NCBI GenBank assembly: GCA_036768475.1
Contig: DAIPMW010000007.1
Coordinates: 1 to 64,000 of the forward strand
Direction of reading: 5' to 3'
Length of the DNA: 64,000 nt
From: JAEUMD01 sp036768475
Lineage (GTDB): Bacteria; Pseudomonadota; Alphaproteobacteria; Rhizobiales; Hyphomicrobiaceae
Each line of letters starts with the position of its first letter. The stretch's first letter is position 1. Positions 36,501 through 44,597 of this stretch are shown piece by piece. Under the pieces are notes generated by a model. That model saw only the letters and a program-made list of their open reading frames with translations, ran no database searches and was not told where the DNA came from. A program made the position numbers and the translations under genes.

Positions 36501-37228
36501 GGCAACGGCGCATTCGTGCAGATTCGACGGATGCGGGCCAGGCGTTAAAACTCGTCGGTTTCTATCCCAACATGCAAAATGGTCGCGCTCGGCTGGAGAT
36601 GAACGTCGACGGTCGTGGCGCAGCGGAGAAAGCAGGCGTCCTGTGGGTTGAGGACTTCCGGGTACTTGGCGACCCGGTCGTGTCGGAGCTCTTCTCCAGT
36701 GGTCTCGATGACGGGCGACCTTCGATCGGCGGAAAGAAGCGCGTCGTGCGTGAAGTGTTCGAGTTCGACACCATGCGCGTTCCCTTCTCGCTCGGGCATG
36801 GGCAGTTCGTGCTCGATGACGCCTATATGAAAGGGCCGCTCCTGGGCGCGACGATCCGTGGCAAGGTCGATTACAAGACCGAACGGGTCAATCTCGGCGG
36901 GACCTACATTCCATTGCAGGGCCTCAATAATGCGTTCGGGCAGATTCCGGTGTTGGGACAGATCCTCTCAGGTCCGCGCGGTGAGGGAATCTTTGGCATC
37001 ACATTCGCGATCACCGGCGCAATGGCCAATCCGCAGGTGATCGTTAACCCATTGTCGCTGGTAGCGCCGGGCATCTTCCGCGAGGTGTTCCAAATGACGA
37101 ACCCGTCGCCCAAGGTTCAGCCACGCAAGCCCGAGCCGGCTTCGAAGCGCAAGGGCCGGCAAAGTCCTGGCGGGACATCCCCCGGAGGGACGATCGATGG
37201 TTGGTCATCGGACACTAGGAAGCCGTAG
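33599..37228 (+). CDS. Large AsmA-like/DUF3971 envelope protein (YhdP-type)
   Basis: About 1,209 residues from a GTG at 33599; the frame is open from 33338 (TTG) and a later ATG lies at 33692, so the start is uncertain. One membrane anchor, VMFALVPFIVLLALAAALTF, is followed by a very long beta-rich periplasmic part with DUF3971-like repeats, then an AsmA-like C-terminal domain (from about 33692+2900 bp: YKTERVNLGGTYIPLQGLNN, GPRGEGIFGITFAITGAM). Such AsmA-clan proteins (YhdP, TamB, YdbH) bridge the periplasm and move phospholipids to the outer membrane. The C-terminal tail is Lys/Pro-rich. Monocistronic, after bcp in divergent orientation. Confidence 0.85.
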   Translation: MQREASAWEDGARVTRGRRALRHAGRSARFVMFALVPFIVLLALAAALTFVRLKHGPISLSFLVPPIERSLNAVLKGYVASVDDAIVRLTDENRLEFRLLNVRFAEADGDTVASSPLASLEISRQALVKGMVVPSRVELIKPELFLTYAPDKGLRLSFSTLQEPEEGPLVPEPRTKPDAGAPAPAESSGDKVPGSAGSLKSFHFSEFIRRATSEARDAGRATSYLRELGVRDAILNVEAQGNRTTWQLPELNIDFDHSESHSVVAGRARVASASGSWRIAFHTEDRAGETVVRASIRDFVPSAFFKTDHGGSLLGYLDMPVGGDATLSMDPQGSLRAAYVDVGIGQGKLAVHDRAGRPEPIPVDAGRIKLNYDPQKGIVAVEPSTLRAAGSIVTLTGRFQAGNFDGDQGWAFELASVDGMMGSGEFATPPVPLDSLVLEGRFLPERQRVQLSKGELKAGGAVAVMEGEASLDNTRPGARIVVSSGPMSAATAKALWPVGLTPKSRAWVGEHVISGELRRLELRRETGIYAPADASGTGGEHVSLVVETGQGTFKPALQLPPIDVPRALVTLENEQLELTTPEGTMTLESGKVIALKAGRLVSSNALAEPSDAVVTFKAQTEAMAVVELLSRGPISLIDEQGLPFKSMDGRVEAQMSLAFPMKKHLVASEIKTTGVAKLKDGRIQKLAGEYDVQGASVAFDFNNGAVEAKGEAIVRGVLARISWQHIFDAAPERQPPLRITATLDNTDRRQLGIDLSNMVTGEMPVDMQVVRGVAPGERKIHVRADLSSAEISLASIAWRKPPGRSAFAEFDIAAVAQNKYELQNFRIAGDNVAIEGWASIGADRKLREFYFPDFSINVVSRLKVQGTLRNDNVWDIKARGSTFDGRDYFRSLFNVGRDGGGADKPDSGGGGIDLDAQIDNVLGFGDAALRGLKVQLKTREGKLSALEARGALDGKAPLAVILDRDGQGQRRIRADSTDAGQALKLVGFYPNMQNGRARLEMNVDGRGAAEKAGVLWVEDFRVLGDPVVSELFSSGLDDGRPSIGGKKRVVREVFEFDTMRVPFSLGHGQFVLDDAYMKGPLLGATIRGKVDYKTERVNLGGTYIPLQGLNNAFGQIPVLGQILSGPRGEGIFGITFAITGAMANPQVIVNPLSLVAPGIFREVFQMTNPSPKVQPRKPEPASKRKGRQSPGGTSPGGTIDGWSSDTRKP

Positions 37229-37532
37229 CAGTCCGTTGAACCGTGCGCCTTAGGTTGCGTACTCTATAAAAGATGCCCTCCTTCTTTCACGTGAACTTCC
37301 AGTTCGCCGACTATCTTGCGCAACGGCTCTGGCTAATCCTATGGGGACATGCGCATCGCCGCCCCCGTGAACGGCTTCGACCTATTCAGCGAGAACCGCT
37401 AGCGCAGGCAGCTGTGCCCGATGTTTCGTATGATGCCGCAGTTGCCTCCAAACGGGCGCACGTTCAGGCCACCAGACTTGATTTTGGGGTTACTTCTGAT
37501 AATAAGTAGACCGATTAGAATGATGGCCCCGC
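37229..37532. other. Intergenic region
   Basis: The 304 bp between the AsmA-like gene and the broken nsrR hold no gene I recognise. No clear FNR box (TTGAT-N4-ATCAA) or NsrR site was found. Confidence 0.4.
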
Positions 37533-37942
37533 ATGCGACTGACATCCTTCACCGACTACGGTCTTCGCATGGCGAGCGCGCCGGAGCGGCTGTACTCGAC
37601 GGCCGAACTGGCTGACGAGCCTGGGCTGTCGCGCAATCACCTGACAAAGAATATGCAGCAGTTTACGCGCGGCGACATGGTCGAGGCGAGGCGTGGAAGC
37701 GGCGGCGTTGCTGTGCTGTGCTGCACAAGTCGCCCCGGAGCATTCGATTGGGCGACGTCGTCCGACTGCTTGAAGAAGGGCAGAATTTGGTCGGTTGTAT
37801 GGGTGTTCCCGGATTGAACCGCATGCTCGAGCCTCGTTGCCGGTTGAAGGTCCGACTGCGCCACGCGGAGGCCCGGTTCATCGACGATCTGAACACGTCC
37901 ACCCTAGCCGATATCGCATTGTCGTTGCCCGGACCCGCATGA
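37533..37942 (+). pseudogene. nsrR: Frameshifted NsrR-like Rrf2 family regulator
   Basis: Frame 1 encodes MRLTSFTDYGLRMASAPERL, STAELADEPGLSRNHLTKNM and VEARRGSGGVAVL, the N-terminal half of an NsrR-type repressor. The rest (HKSPRSIRLGDVVRLLEEGQ, then PRCRLKVRLRHAEARFIDDL and STLADIAL) continues in another frame. The break lies in three tandem TGCTG units at 37709-37723; removing one unit restores VAVLHKS. The HTH region has also lost about four residues after YGLRM, and one of the three cluster cysteines of NsrR is missing (only two of the expected cysteines remain). NsrR normally senses nitric oxide; this copy is probably dead. It sits 19 bases upstream of ccoN. Confidence 0.85.
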
Positions 37943-37961
37943 CGAGGAAAGGTTGATCGCG

Positions 37962-39593
37962 ATGGCCGAAACACTCAGTCTCACAGAGCGCCTGATCGGA
38001 CTGTGTCTTTCCGTGCTTGTTGCGCTGATGGGGTTGGTGATGGCCGCTTCCGCAGGCTACGGCGTGATGGCAGTCCATGGCGCCATGGCGTTCGTATTGG
38101 GGATCGCGCTGGTCTTCATCTTGGCTGGCGCGATATCCGATCCCGAGCCACCGGAAGATCGCGCCAACCGCTACTACGATGCGCCGATACGGTTCGGCAT
38201 TGCGATGACACTCCTCTGGGCTGTGATTGGAATGGGCATTGGCGTGTGGGTTGCCGCGCTGCTCTACTGGCCGGAAGCAACTCCAGCCCTGCCATGGACC
38301 AGCTTCGGGCGACTGAGGCCGGTACATACCACGGGCATCATTTTTGGCTTTGGCGGTAATGCGTTGATCGCTACGTCGTTCTATGTCGTGCAACGGACAT
38401 CGCGCGCCAGGATCGCCGGGAGCGTCAGCTCCTGGTTCGTCTTGATTGGCTTCAATCTGTTCTGCTTTTGGGCCGTGACCGGCTATCTCATGGGCAGCAC
38501 CCAATCGAAGGAATATGCTGAACCATCTTGGTATGCGGATATCTGGCTGGTGATCGTGTGGATCACCTATTTCGTGCTCTATATTCGCACTCTGGCGAAG
38601 CGGAGTGAACCGCACATCTACGTCGCTAACTGGTATTATCTCGCCTTCATACTCGTCGTCGCGATGCTGCACATCGTCAACAACGTCGCATTGCCGGTGA
38701 GTCTTGCGAGCGACCGGAGCTTTCCGGTCTGGGGCGGCGTACAAGATGCCATGGTGCAGTGGTGGTATGGCCATAACGCAGTCGCCTTCTTCCTGACGGC
38801 AGGCTTTCTAGGCATGCTGTATTATTTCCTGCCCGTGCGCTCCGGCCGGCCGATCTGGTCCTACCGGATTTCGATAGTTGCGTTCTGGGGCATCGTATTC
38901 TTCTACATTTGGGTCGGGTCCCACCACCTGCACTACACCGCGCTGCCCTATTGGGTGCAGACGCTGGGCATGACCTTTTCGGTGATGTTGCTGGTGCCCT
39001 CCTGGGCTTCGGCCGGCAATGCCATAGCCACGCTCAATGGCGCTTGGCACAAGGTTCGAGATGATGCGACCTTGCGTTTCATGTTTGTGGCGGCAGTCTT
39101 CTACGGACTGTCGACCTTCGAGGGATCGTTCCTCGCAATTCGACCCGTCAACTCCCTGAGCCATTACACGGACTGGACGGTCGGCCATGTCCATTCCGGT
39201 ACGCTGGGCTGGGTGGCGATGATCATCTTCGGCGCCATCTATACCCTGGTTCCGAATTTATACAATCGCACCGCGATGGCATGGCCACGCGCTGTCGATT
39301 GGCACTTCTGGCTCGCGGTGTTGGGAACCCTAGTCTATGTCGTGTCGATGTGGAATGCCGGCATTACGCAGGGCCTGATGTGGCGCACTTATGAACCCAA
39401 TGGGGCCCTGGCCTATAGCTTTCTGCAATCTGTGGAAGCGATGGCACCATTCTATTTGCTGCGAACCATCGGCGGCGCGTTGTTCCTGACCGGGGCGATA
39501 ATCTGCGTGTTGAATTGTCGTGCGACGATGCGCGCCGCACCGCGTGGTATCGAGGCTGCCGACCGGCCGTTGCTGGCCCAGCCCGCGGAGTAG
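37962..39593 (+). CDS. ccoN: cbb3-type cytochrome c oxidase subunit I
   Basis: A 543-residue polytopic protein binding heme b and the heme b3-CuB centre of a high-affinity terminal oxidase. Key histidines are seen in LRPVHTTGIIFGFGGNAL, MLHIVNNVALP, QWWYGHNAVAFFLTAGFLG, VGSHHLHYTALPYWVQ and TDWTVGHVHSGTLGWVAM. About 12 to 13 membrane segments. The ATG at 37962 has AGGAAAGG ten bases upstream; a TTG at 37953 is less likely. First gene of ccoNOQP. Confidence 0.96.
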   Translation: MAETLSLTERLIGLCLSVLVALMGLVMAASAGYGVMAVHGAMAFVLGIALVFILAGAISDPEPPEDRANRYYDAPIRFGIAMTLLWAVIGMGIGVWVAALLYWPEATPALPWTSFGRLRPVHTTGIIFGFGGNALIATSFYVVQRTSRARIAGSVSSWFVLIGFNLFCFWAVTGYLMGSTQSKEYAEPSWYADIWLVIVWITYFVLYIRTLAKRSEPHIYVANWYYLAFILVVAMLHIVNNVALPVSLASDRSFPVWGGVQDAMVQWWYGHNAVAFFLTAGFLGMLYYFLPVRSGRPIWSYRISIVAFWGIVFFYIWVGSHHLHYTALPYWVQTLGMTFSVMLLVPSWASAGNAIATLNGAWHKVRDDATLRFMFVAAVFYGLSTFEGSFLAIRPVNSLSHYTDWTVGHVHSGTLGWVAMIIFGAIYTLVPNLYNRTAMAWPRAVDWHFWLAVLGTLVYVVSMWNAGITQGLMWRTYEPNGALAYSFLQSVEAMAPFYLLRTIGGALFLTGAIICVLNCRATMRAAPRGIEAADRPLLAQPAE

Positions 39594-39598
39594 AGCCC

Positions 39599-40336
39599 AT
39601 GATCTCGCTTCCCAAGCTGCATTACAATCTTGAAAAAGTCTCGATGGGGCTTGTCGTAGCGATCATTCTCGCTGCCTCGGTAGGAGGCATCGTCGAGATC
39701 GCCCCACTGTTCACAATTGATGAAACCGTCGAGGTTCCTGACGACCTCAGGCCGCATACACCGCTCGAACTGGCTGGTCGCCAGATCTACATCCGCGAAG
39801 GCTGCTATGCCTGCCACAGCCAGATGATCCGTAGCCTCGCTGACGAGCTCGATCGTTATGGACCATACTCGCTAGCTGCGGAGAGCGCTTATGATCACCC
39901 CATGCTGTGGGGATCGAAGCGCACCGGTCCCGATATTGCCCGGGTTGGGCGCAAGTACTCTGATGCTTGGCACGTCAAGCACCTGATCAATCCTCGCGAC
40001 GTGGTGCCAACATCCATCATGCCGGTTTATCCGTGGCTGATGCAGCCACTCGACACGAGTCTGCTGGCCGCCGAAGTGTCGACACTGCACCGTCTCGGCG
40101 TGCCCTACGACAAGTCGCAGATGGACAACGTCGACCATGACGTCTTGGCCCAGAGCCAGCCCGATAGCGCTGAAGCAAAAGGCTTTGCCAAGCGCTATGG
40201 CAAGGACGTGGCGATCCGCGCATTTGACGGTGATCCGCAAAGGCTGACCGAGATGGATGCGGTAGTCGCCTACCTGCAATCTCTCGGCACGTTGACAGCA
40301 GCGCCCAACAAGATCCTGTCGGAGACGCCGAAATGA
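39599..40336 (+). CDS. ccoO: cbb3-type cytochrome c oxidase subunit II (mono-heme cytochrome c)
   Basis: A 245-residue membrane-anchored cytochrome c. One N-terminal membrane segment (MGLVVAIILAASVGGIVEIA) is followed by the heme-binding REGCYACHSQMIR and the distal methionine region TSIMPVYPWL. Starts five bases after ccoN and overlaps ccoQ by four bases. Confidence 0.96.
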   Translation: MISLPKLHYNLEKVSMGLVVAIILAASVGGIVEIAPLFTIDETVEVPDDLRPHTPLELAGRQIYIREGCYACHSQMIRSLADELDRYGPYSLAAESAYDHPMLWGSKRTGPDIARVGRKYSDAWHVKHLINPRDVVPTSIMPVYPWLMQPLDTSLLAAEVSTLHRLGVPYDKSQMDNVDHDVLAQSQPDSAEAKGFAKRYGKDVAIRAFDGDPQRLTEMDAVVAYLQSLGTLTAAPNKILSETPK

Positions 40337-40500
40337 GTCACGGTACGCTTGTAATCTTCGCCAAGACGTTCGGTCTTTTCTGGATGATGGGATTCTTCAT
40401 CCTCGTCGTTGTCCTCGCCTTCCGCCCGAGCCGGCGCGCGGCTTATGACCGCGCTGCCCGTTCGATCCTCCCAGATACTGATCGGGACTTTGGCCAATGA
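40333..40500 (+). CDS. ccoQ: cbb3-type oxidase small subunit CcoQ
   Basis: A 55-residue protein with one membrane segment (FGLFWMMGFFILVVVLAF) followed by a basic stretch PSRRAAYDRAARS, the standard CcoQ layout; it stabilises the oxidase complex. ATG overlaps the ccoO stop and its own stop overlaps the ccoP ATG (ATGA). Confidence 0.92.
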   Translation: MSHGTLVIFAKTFGLFWMMGFFILVVVLAFRPSRRAAYDRAARSILPDTDRDFGQ

Positions 40501-41414
40501 CCCCGCATGGCTCGCGCATCACCGCGCCCGATGACGTCGATTACAGGGACGGCACCCGGGAAATCGATCCCGTCACCGGCTACGATACCACCGGTCACCT
40601 ATGGAACGGCATCCGCGAGCTCAACACCCCCTTTCCACGTATTGTGCTTGTGTTTCTGGCATTGACGTTCATCTACTCGGTGGTTACCTGGGTGCTGTTG
40701 CCGGCCTGGCCGCTGGGGAAGAACTATACGCGCGGCCTCCTTGGCTTGAAGCAGGAAGGCGAAGCATTAAGCGGCTTTGTTGCGCTGGAAACGGCCCGTC
40801 AGTCCTGGATGAGCCGGTTTGACAAGCCGGATTTTGCAGCCCTTGCCGCCGACAAGACGTTGCTTGGCGAAGCGATGCCGGCGGCACGACGGCTGTTCGA
40901 AGACAATTGCGCCGCGTGCCACGGGCGCAACGGTACCGGCGGACCAGGCTTTCCCGATCTTGCCGACGGCTCCTGGCTGTGGGGCGGCGATCCCGACACA
41001 ATCGCCGAGACCATCAGGGTTGGCATAAACAGCACGGACAAGGATACGCGCTTCTCGCAAATGCCGTCCTTCGACTCGTTGTCGCGGACCGAACGCGAGA
41101 AACTGGTTGAATACGTGACAGCCCTGCCTCAGGCAAAGGCAAGCGCGAGCATGCCTGGCGCGGCGCTGTTTGCCGACAACTGCGCACCATGCCACGGCGA
41201 TGGCGGCAAGGGCGGCCTTGCAATGGGTGCGCCGTCGCTTGCAGATCACGCCACAATTTATGGCCAGGATCGCCTCGCGGTGCTCACCACGTTGGCGCAT
41301 GGGCGCCAGGGTGTGATGCCGGCGTGGTCCAACCGGCTGTCGACAGCACAGATCAACCTGCTCGCGTTGTACGTTGCCCAACTCGGCAACGGGCAAGCGG
41401 GGCAAGTCCAATGA
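40497..41414 (+). CDS. ccoP: cbb3-type cytochrome c oxidase subunit III (di-heme cytochrome c)
   Basis: A 305-residue di-heme subunit. N-terminal DVDYRDGTREIDPVTGYDTT and TTGHLWNGIRELNTPFPR lead to a membrane anchor (IVLVFLALTFIYSVVTWVLL). Two heme motifs are seen: NCAACHGRNGTGGPGFP and NCAPCHGDGGKGG. It delivers electrons to CcoN. Overlaps ccoQ and the next small gene. Confidence 0.96.
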   Translation: MTPHGSRITAPDDVDYRDGTREIDPVTGYDTTGHLWNGIRELNTPFPRIVLVFLALTFIYSVVTWVLLPAWPLGKNYTRGLLGLKQEGEALSGFVALETARQSWMSRFDKPDFAALAADKTLLGEAMPAARRLFEDNCAACHGRNGTGGPGFPDLADGSWLWGGDPDTIAETIRVGINSTDKDTRFSQMPSFDSLSRTEREKLVEYVTALPQAKASASMPGAALFADNCAPCHGDGGKGGLAMGAPSLADHATIYGQDRLAVLTTLAHGRQGVMPAWSNRLSTAQINLLALYVAQLGNGQAGQVQ

Positions 41415-41572
41415 CGCCGGCGATGCAAAAGTGGCTGGCGATTGCCGGTGCCAGTTTATGCGCGGCCGCATTCATTGCCGCCAACGTGCACTTGGTGGTC
41501 CTGGCGATCGGATCGCAGCCAGCCTGCACCTTGGTGGAAGCCAGCCAGATGCCGGCCCGCCGGGACTGCTGA
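41411..41572 (+). CDS. Small single-pass membrane protein after ccoP
   Basis: A 53-residue protein with one hydrophobic segment (WLAIAGASLCAAAFIAANVH, then LVVLAIGSQ) and a polar tail containing cysteines (PACTLVEAS, RRDC). The ATG overlaps the ccoP stop by four bases, so it is coupled to the oxidase operon. Function unknown; it occupies the place where a small cbb3-associated protein is often found. Confidence 0.65.
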   Translation: MTPAMQKWLAIAGASLCAAAFIAANVHLVVLAIGSQPACTLVEASQMPARRDC

Positions 41573-41583
41573 AGGAAAACGCC

Positions 41584-42378
41584 ATGCTGGAACCATTACC
41601 GGCCCTGCACACACCAAACCGGCCGCCGTCTGTTTTTGCCCGCCATCTGCCGGCAGCAACGGCACTGACGTGGCTCGCAGCGGGTTGGCAGGATTTCCGC
41701 GATCGACCGTGGACCAGTGCCGCCTTCGGTCTACTCCTCGTGCTCGTTTCTTATGCTGTGCTGGCCGGGCTGTATGCGACCCACCTCCTTTATCTTGCCT
41801 TGCCCGCTTTATCGGGTTTTCTGATTGTTGGGCCGTTCTTCGCCATCGGCCTTTATGAAAAGAGCCGTCGGCGCGCTGCGGATCAGCCGTTTACGCTTCG
41901 CGATTTGCTATTCACGTGGCCGGCCTCAGGAGCGCAGCTGGCCTATGCCGGACTCCTGCTCGGCCTTTGGGTGTTGTTCTGGCTTCGCACGGCTGATCTT
42001 CTCTACGCCCTGTTCTTCGGTCTGACACCGTTTCCTGGCGCCCGTGAGGCGTTCCTCAACGTGTTTTCGACATCGCAGGGCCTGGGCTTGATCGTGGTCG
42101 GCAGCGCAGTCGGCGGTCTGTTTGCCGCCTTCGCCTTTGCCATAAGCCTTTTCTCCGTGCCCAAGTTGACAGTAGAAAAGTGCGATGCGCTGACCGCGCT
42201 CGGGTTGAGCTTCACCATGACGACACATAACCTGCCGGTGGCGCTGGCCTGGGCGGCAATCGTCGTTGTCGGCATCGTCGTGTCGGCGGCGACCGCATTA
42301 ATTGGGTTTATCGTCATATTCCCCGTTCTGGGTCACGGAACATGGCATGCGTACCGGGCCATCAGCGGGGAAGCGTGA
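41584..42378 (+). CDS. DUF2189 membrane protein
   Basis: A 264-residue polytopic protein with about six to seven membrane segments. Signatures: WLAAGWQDFRDRPWTSAAFG, ALSGFLIVGPFFAIGLYEKS and IVIFPVLGHGTWHAYRA at the C-terminus, which match the DUF2189 family (sometimes listed as a cytochrome-associated integral membrane protein). It follows ccoNOQP and is probably in the same transcript. The role is unknown. Confidence 0.85.
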   Translation: MLEPLPALHTPNRPPSVFARHLPAATALTWLAAGWQDFRDRPWTSAAFGLLLVLVSYAVLAGLYATHLLYLALPALSGFLIVGPFFAIGLYEKSRRRAADQPFTLRDLLFTWPASGAQLAYAGLLLGLWVLFWLRTADLLYALFFGLTPFPGAREAFLNVFSTSQGLGLIVVGSAVGGLFAAFAFAISLFSVPKLTVEKCDALTALGLSFTMTTHNLPVALAWAAIVVVGIVVSAATALIGFIVIFPVLGHGTWHAYRAISGEA

Positions 42379-42486
42379 TGGTCTCATCGTGCTCATCCCT
42401 CTGTCGATGGGTCACCGGAGCGCAAATGGCCTTTCCAGCGTATTGCCGAAAGGCGCCTCAACTCATTGCAATCATTTGAAAGTTTA

Positions 42487-42561
42487 TGGTGGGCGGTACA
42501 GGGATTGAACCTGTGACCCCACGCGTGTGAAGCGTGTGCTCTACCGCTGAGCTAACCGCCC
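42487..42561 (-). tRNA. tRNA-Val (anticodon CAC)
   Basis: The minus strand folds into a 75-nt cloverleaf including the encoded CCA: acceptor GGGCGGT/ACCGCCC, D arm AGCTCAGCGGTAGAGC, anticodon stem CACGC/GCGTG with loop TTCACAC (anticodon CAC), T arm with GGTTCAATCCC. CAC reads the valine codon GUG. It lies between the DUF2189 gene and cytochrome c. Confidence 0.95.
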
Positions 42562-42765
42562 GCACTGCAGCCTGGCGCAGAACGAGCCGCCGTTATCCAG
42601 AGGCCGCCGCCGCCTGTCAAGGGGCAGATCGTTGCCTCAGGCGGAACATGCGCGCGCCTCTTGGCGTTTTCCTTCAAATGACGCGCAATCGCAGCCTGCG
42701 AAAGCGGCAATGCGCGCTTACTCGAGAGCCTGATAGGACAAACCGAAAAGCAGGAAGGCATCGAA

Positions 42766-43188
42766 ATGATTACAGTGGGCAAGATGATGAGCATAACCAT
42801 GCGGGCCGCACTGTTTGGTAGTGCGTTGTCGGCGTTGCTGTTCGCCCTGCCATCCGCGGACGGTGTCGCCGCCCCCAAGGGCGACGACGATCCGGGCAAG
42901 CTGCTCTACAACAACAGTTGCCGTACGTGCCATTCTGTCGGCGCCGGCGATAACCGGCTCGGCCCAAATTTGGCGAATATCGTCGGGCGGGAGGCCGGAG
43001 CCGCGGAAGGCTATACATACTCGTCCGCATTGAAGTCGGCCGAATTCGAATGGACGCCAGAGAAGCTCGACGCGTTCATTGCCAACCCCGACGCGGTCGT
43101 CCCTGGCCATAACATGAAGCCCTACACCGGTATCGCCGACGCGGGCCAACGCAAAGAGCTGATAGACTATTTGAAAAATCCAGGTTGA
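42766..43188 (+). CDS. Soluble class I cytochrome c
   Basis: A 140-residue periplasmic cytochrome c with a signal peptide (AALFGSALSALLFALPSADG). Heme binding is by NNSCRTCHSVG, and the axial methionine by GHNMKPYTGIAD. It resembles cytochrome c2/c550. GGAAGGC lies upstream of the ATG. It can carry electrons to the cbb3 oxidase encoded nearby, an inference from context. Confidence 0.92.
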   Translation: MITVGKMMSITMRAALFGSALSALLFALPSADGVAAPKGDDDPGKLLYNNSCRTCHSVGAGDNRLGPNLANIVGREAGAAEGYTYSSALKSAEFEWTPEKLDAFIANPDAVVPGHNMKPYTGIADAGQRKELIDYLKNPG

Positions 43189-43203
43189 GTAGTGTCCGCC
43201 AGT

Positions 43204-44250
43204 TTATCCGGGCATGACCTCGAAGCTCAGTGTGACCCTGACAACCTCGGGCAGCAGCCGTTCGGCTTCCGTCTGAGGCACCAGCCCGACGAGCCGGTAG
43301 TAGCCGCCGTCGCCCGCCACCAGTAGCACCTGGTAGATGACGACGGGTGCCTCCGATTGGAGATCGACGGCAGTGCCTTTCAAGGCGACTCCGCTCATTC
43401 CCGAGACTTTGACCGGTTCGGGGACGCCAATGGTCATGTCGCGGTAGCCGGAGAGTGTCCGCATCAGAGCCTTGGCTGTCGCGTTGACATCGACGATGGG
43501 GCGCTTGTCGATCGAAGGAGCAATGATCAGCGCCGGTCGTGAAGCGCCTTTGTGTTCGGGCTCCAGTCGCCCATCCAATGTGTAGAGCTTACTCGTTCCC
43601 GCGACGCGGCCAGCCTCCTTGAACGGGCCGAGGTAGCCGAGCCTGTAGAGTTCCTTGATCTGTGCGGCTGGAACCGTTTGCGCACTGGTCAGCGCCTGCT
43701 CGATTTCCGTGATCATTGTGCCGGGTGGTTCGAGTGCCTTCACCGGGACGTTGGCCGACACCAGCACTGTCTGGTCTGTCGTCGGGAACAGCACGAAGAA
43801 CTTCGCATACTCGCCTGCCGGGGACGATTGCCGGGCCTTCATATAAATGTACTCGCCCTGCCGGGCCAATTGTCCCGCCTTGCCGTCCATCAGTCCACGC
43901 GACGCCAGCGTCTCCGGTGTGAATGCGCCTTTCATCTCGTCAAAGGCAGCGCGCGGGGCCTCGAAGATGACAAACGAGATGCCACGGCGCTCGTCCTCGA
44001 AACCTGAATAGAGCTTGGCCGGCTGATAGGACGGCGGCAAAACGAGAGCCACCCGGCTGTTTGCAGCCTGGACCAGACGCGCGCTGGATGTTCCCGCTGA
44101 ACTGCCGGCGTCCTGTGCCAGTGATGCGATGCCTCCAGGCATGGATGCGCCCGCCAAAACGAATGTCGCCAGGGCTGCGACCGTCATCAGCATCGTGCGC
44201 CAACGACGATATGCGCCATGAACGGGACCGGAATTGAGCCGCGACCGCAT
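43204..44250 (-). CDS. Exported protein of unknown function
   Basis: A 348-residue protein with a signal peptide (MLMTVAALATFVLAGASMPG). The mature part has a repeated alpha/beta pattern (VALVLPPSYQPAKLYSGFED; FVIFEAPRAAFDEMK) reminiscent of DUF1795/PsbP-like domains, but I do not recognise the family. GGAG lies upstream of the ATG. It is convergent with the cytochrome c gene, with 15 bases between stops. Confidence 0.75.
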   Translation of the reverse strand: MRSRLNSGPVHGAYRRWRTMLMTVAALATFVLAGASMPGGIASLAQDAGSSAGTSSARLVQAANSRVALVLPPSYQPAKLYSGFEDERRGISFVIFEAPRAAFDEMKGAFTPETLASRGLMDGKAGQLARQGEYIYMKARQSSPAGEYAKFFVLFPTTDQTVLVSANVPVKALEPPGTMITEIEQALTSAQTVPAAQIKELYRLGYLGPFKEAGRVAGTSKLYTLDGRLEPEHKGASRPALIIAPSIDKRPIVDVNATAKALMRTLSGYRDMTIGVPEPVKVSGMSGVALKGTAVDLQSEAPVVIYQVLLVAGDGGYYRLVGLVPQTEAERLLPEVVRVTLSFEVMPG

Positions 44251-44262
44251 GTGGAACTCCTA

Positions 44263-44335
44263 AGAGCGTGTTGGCGAAGTGTGCAGCGGATCGGCGTGAA
44301 GAGCATGCGCACGACAAAGGGCTGGATCTGTGAGC
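44263..44335 (+). repeat. Intergenic repeat family B, divergent copy 3
   Basis: GCGAAGTGTGCAGCGGATCG, GCGTGAAGAGCATGCGCAC, GACAAAGGGCTGGATCTG parallel copies 1 and 2 (21332-21400, 31514-31580) with more substitutions. It lies in a 347-bp spacer that holds no gene. Confidence 0.6.
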
Positions 44336-44549
44336 ATGCTTCTTCGAGACATGGGATACGGTCTAGTCGGATCAAGCATGCCTCCGCGCCCGCTACATCA
44401 ATAGGCGGGCAGGCTCTGCAGACAAGCGCCGGGCTGCGGCTGAATTGCGGCGAATATTGCAGTGGTTCACCTGAACAGCGCTGGATATGTTGGATGGAAC
44501 CCGCGCACTCAGCACGTTTTGCCGAGATCAGCCCGCCATAACGCAGAAC

Positions 44550-44570
44550 GCCCGCGATTGGATCGCGGGC
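44550..44570 (-). terminator. Hairpin after the FadL-type gene
   Basis: Perfect inverted repeat GCCCGCGAT-TGG-ATCGCGGGC, 27 bases past the stop of the leftward porin gene. The following T run is weak (CGTTCTGCGTT). Confidence 0.65.
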
Positions 44571-44597
44571 GCTCAGGACCGATATGATGAGAGTTGT

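Noticed and set aside
37229..37532. FNR/FixK box before the cbb3 operon
   Set aside because: Only half-site-like TTGAT sequences occur, no TTGAT-N4-ATCAA.
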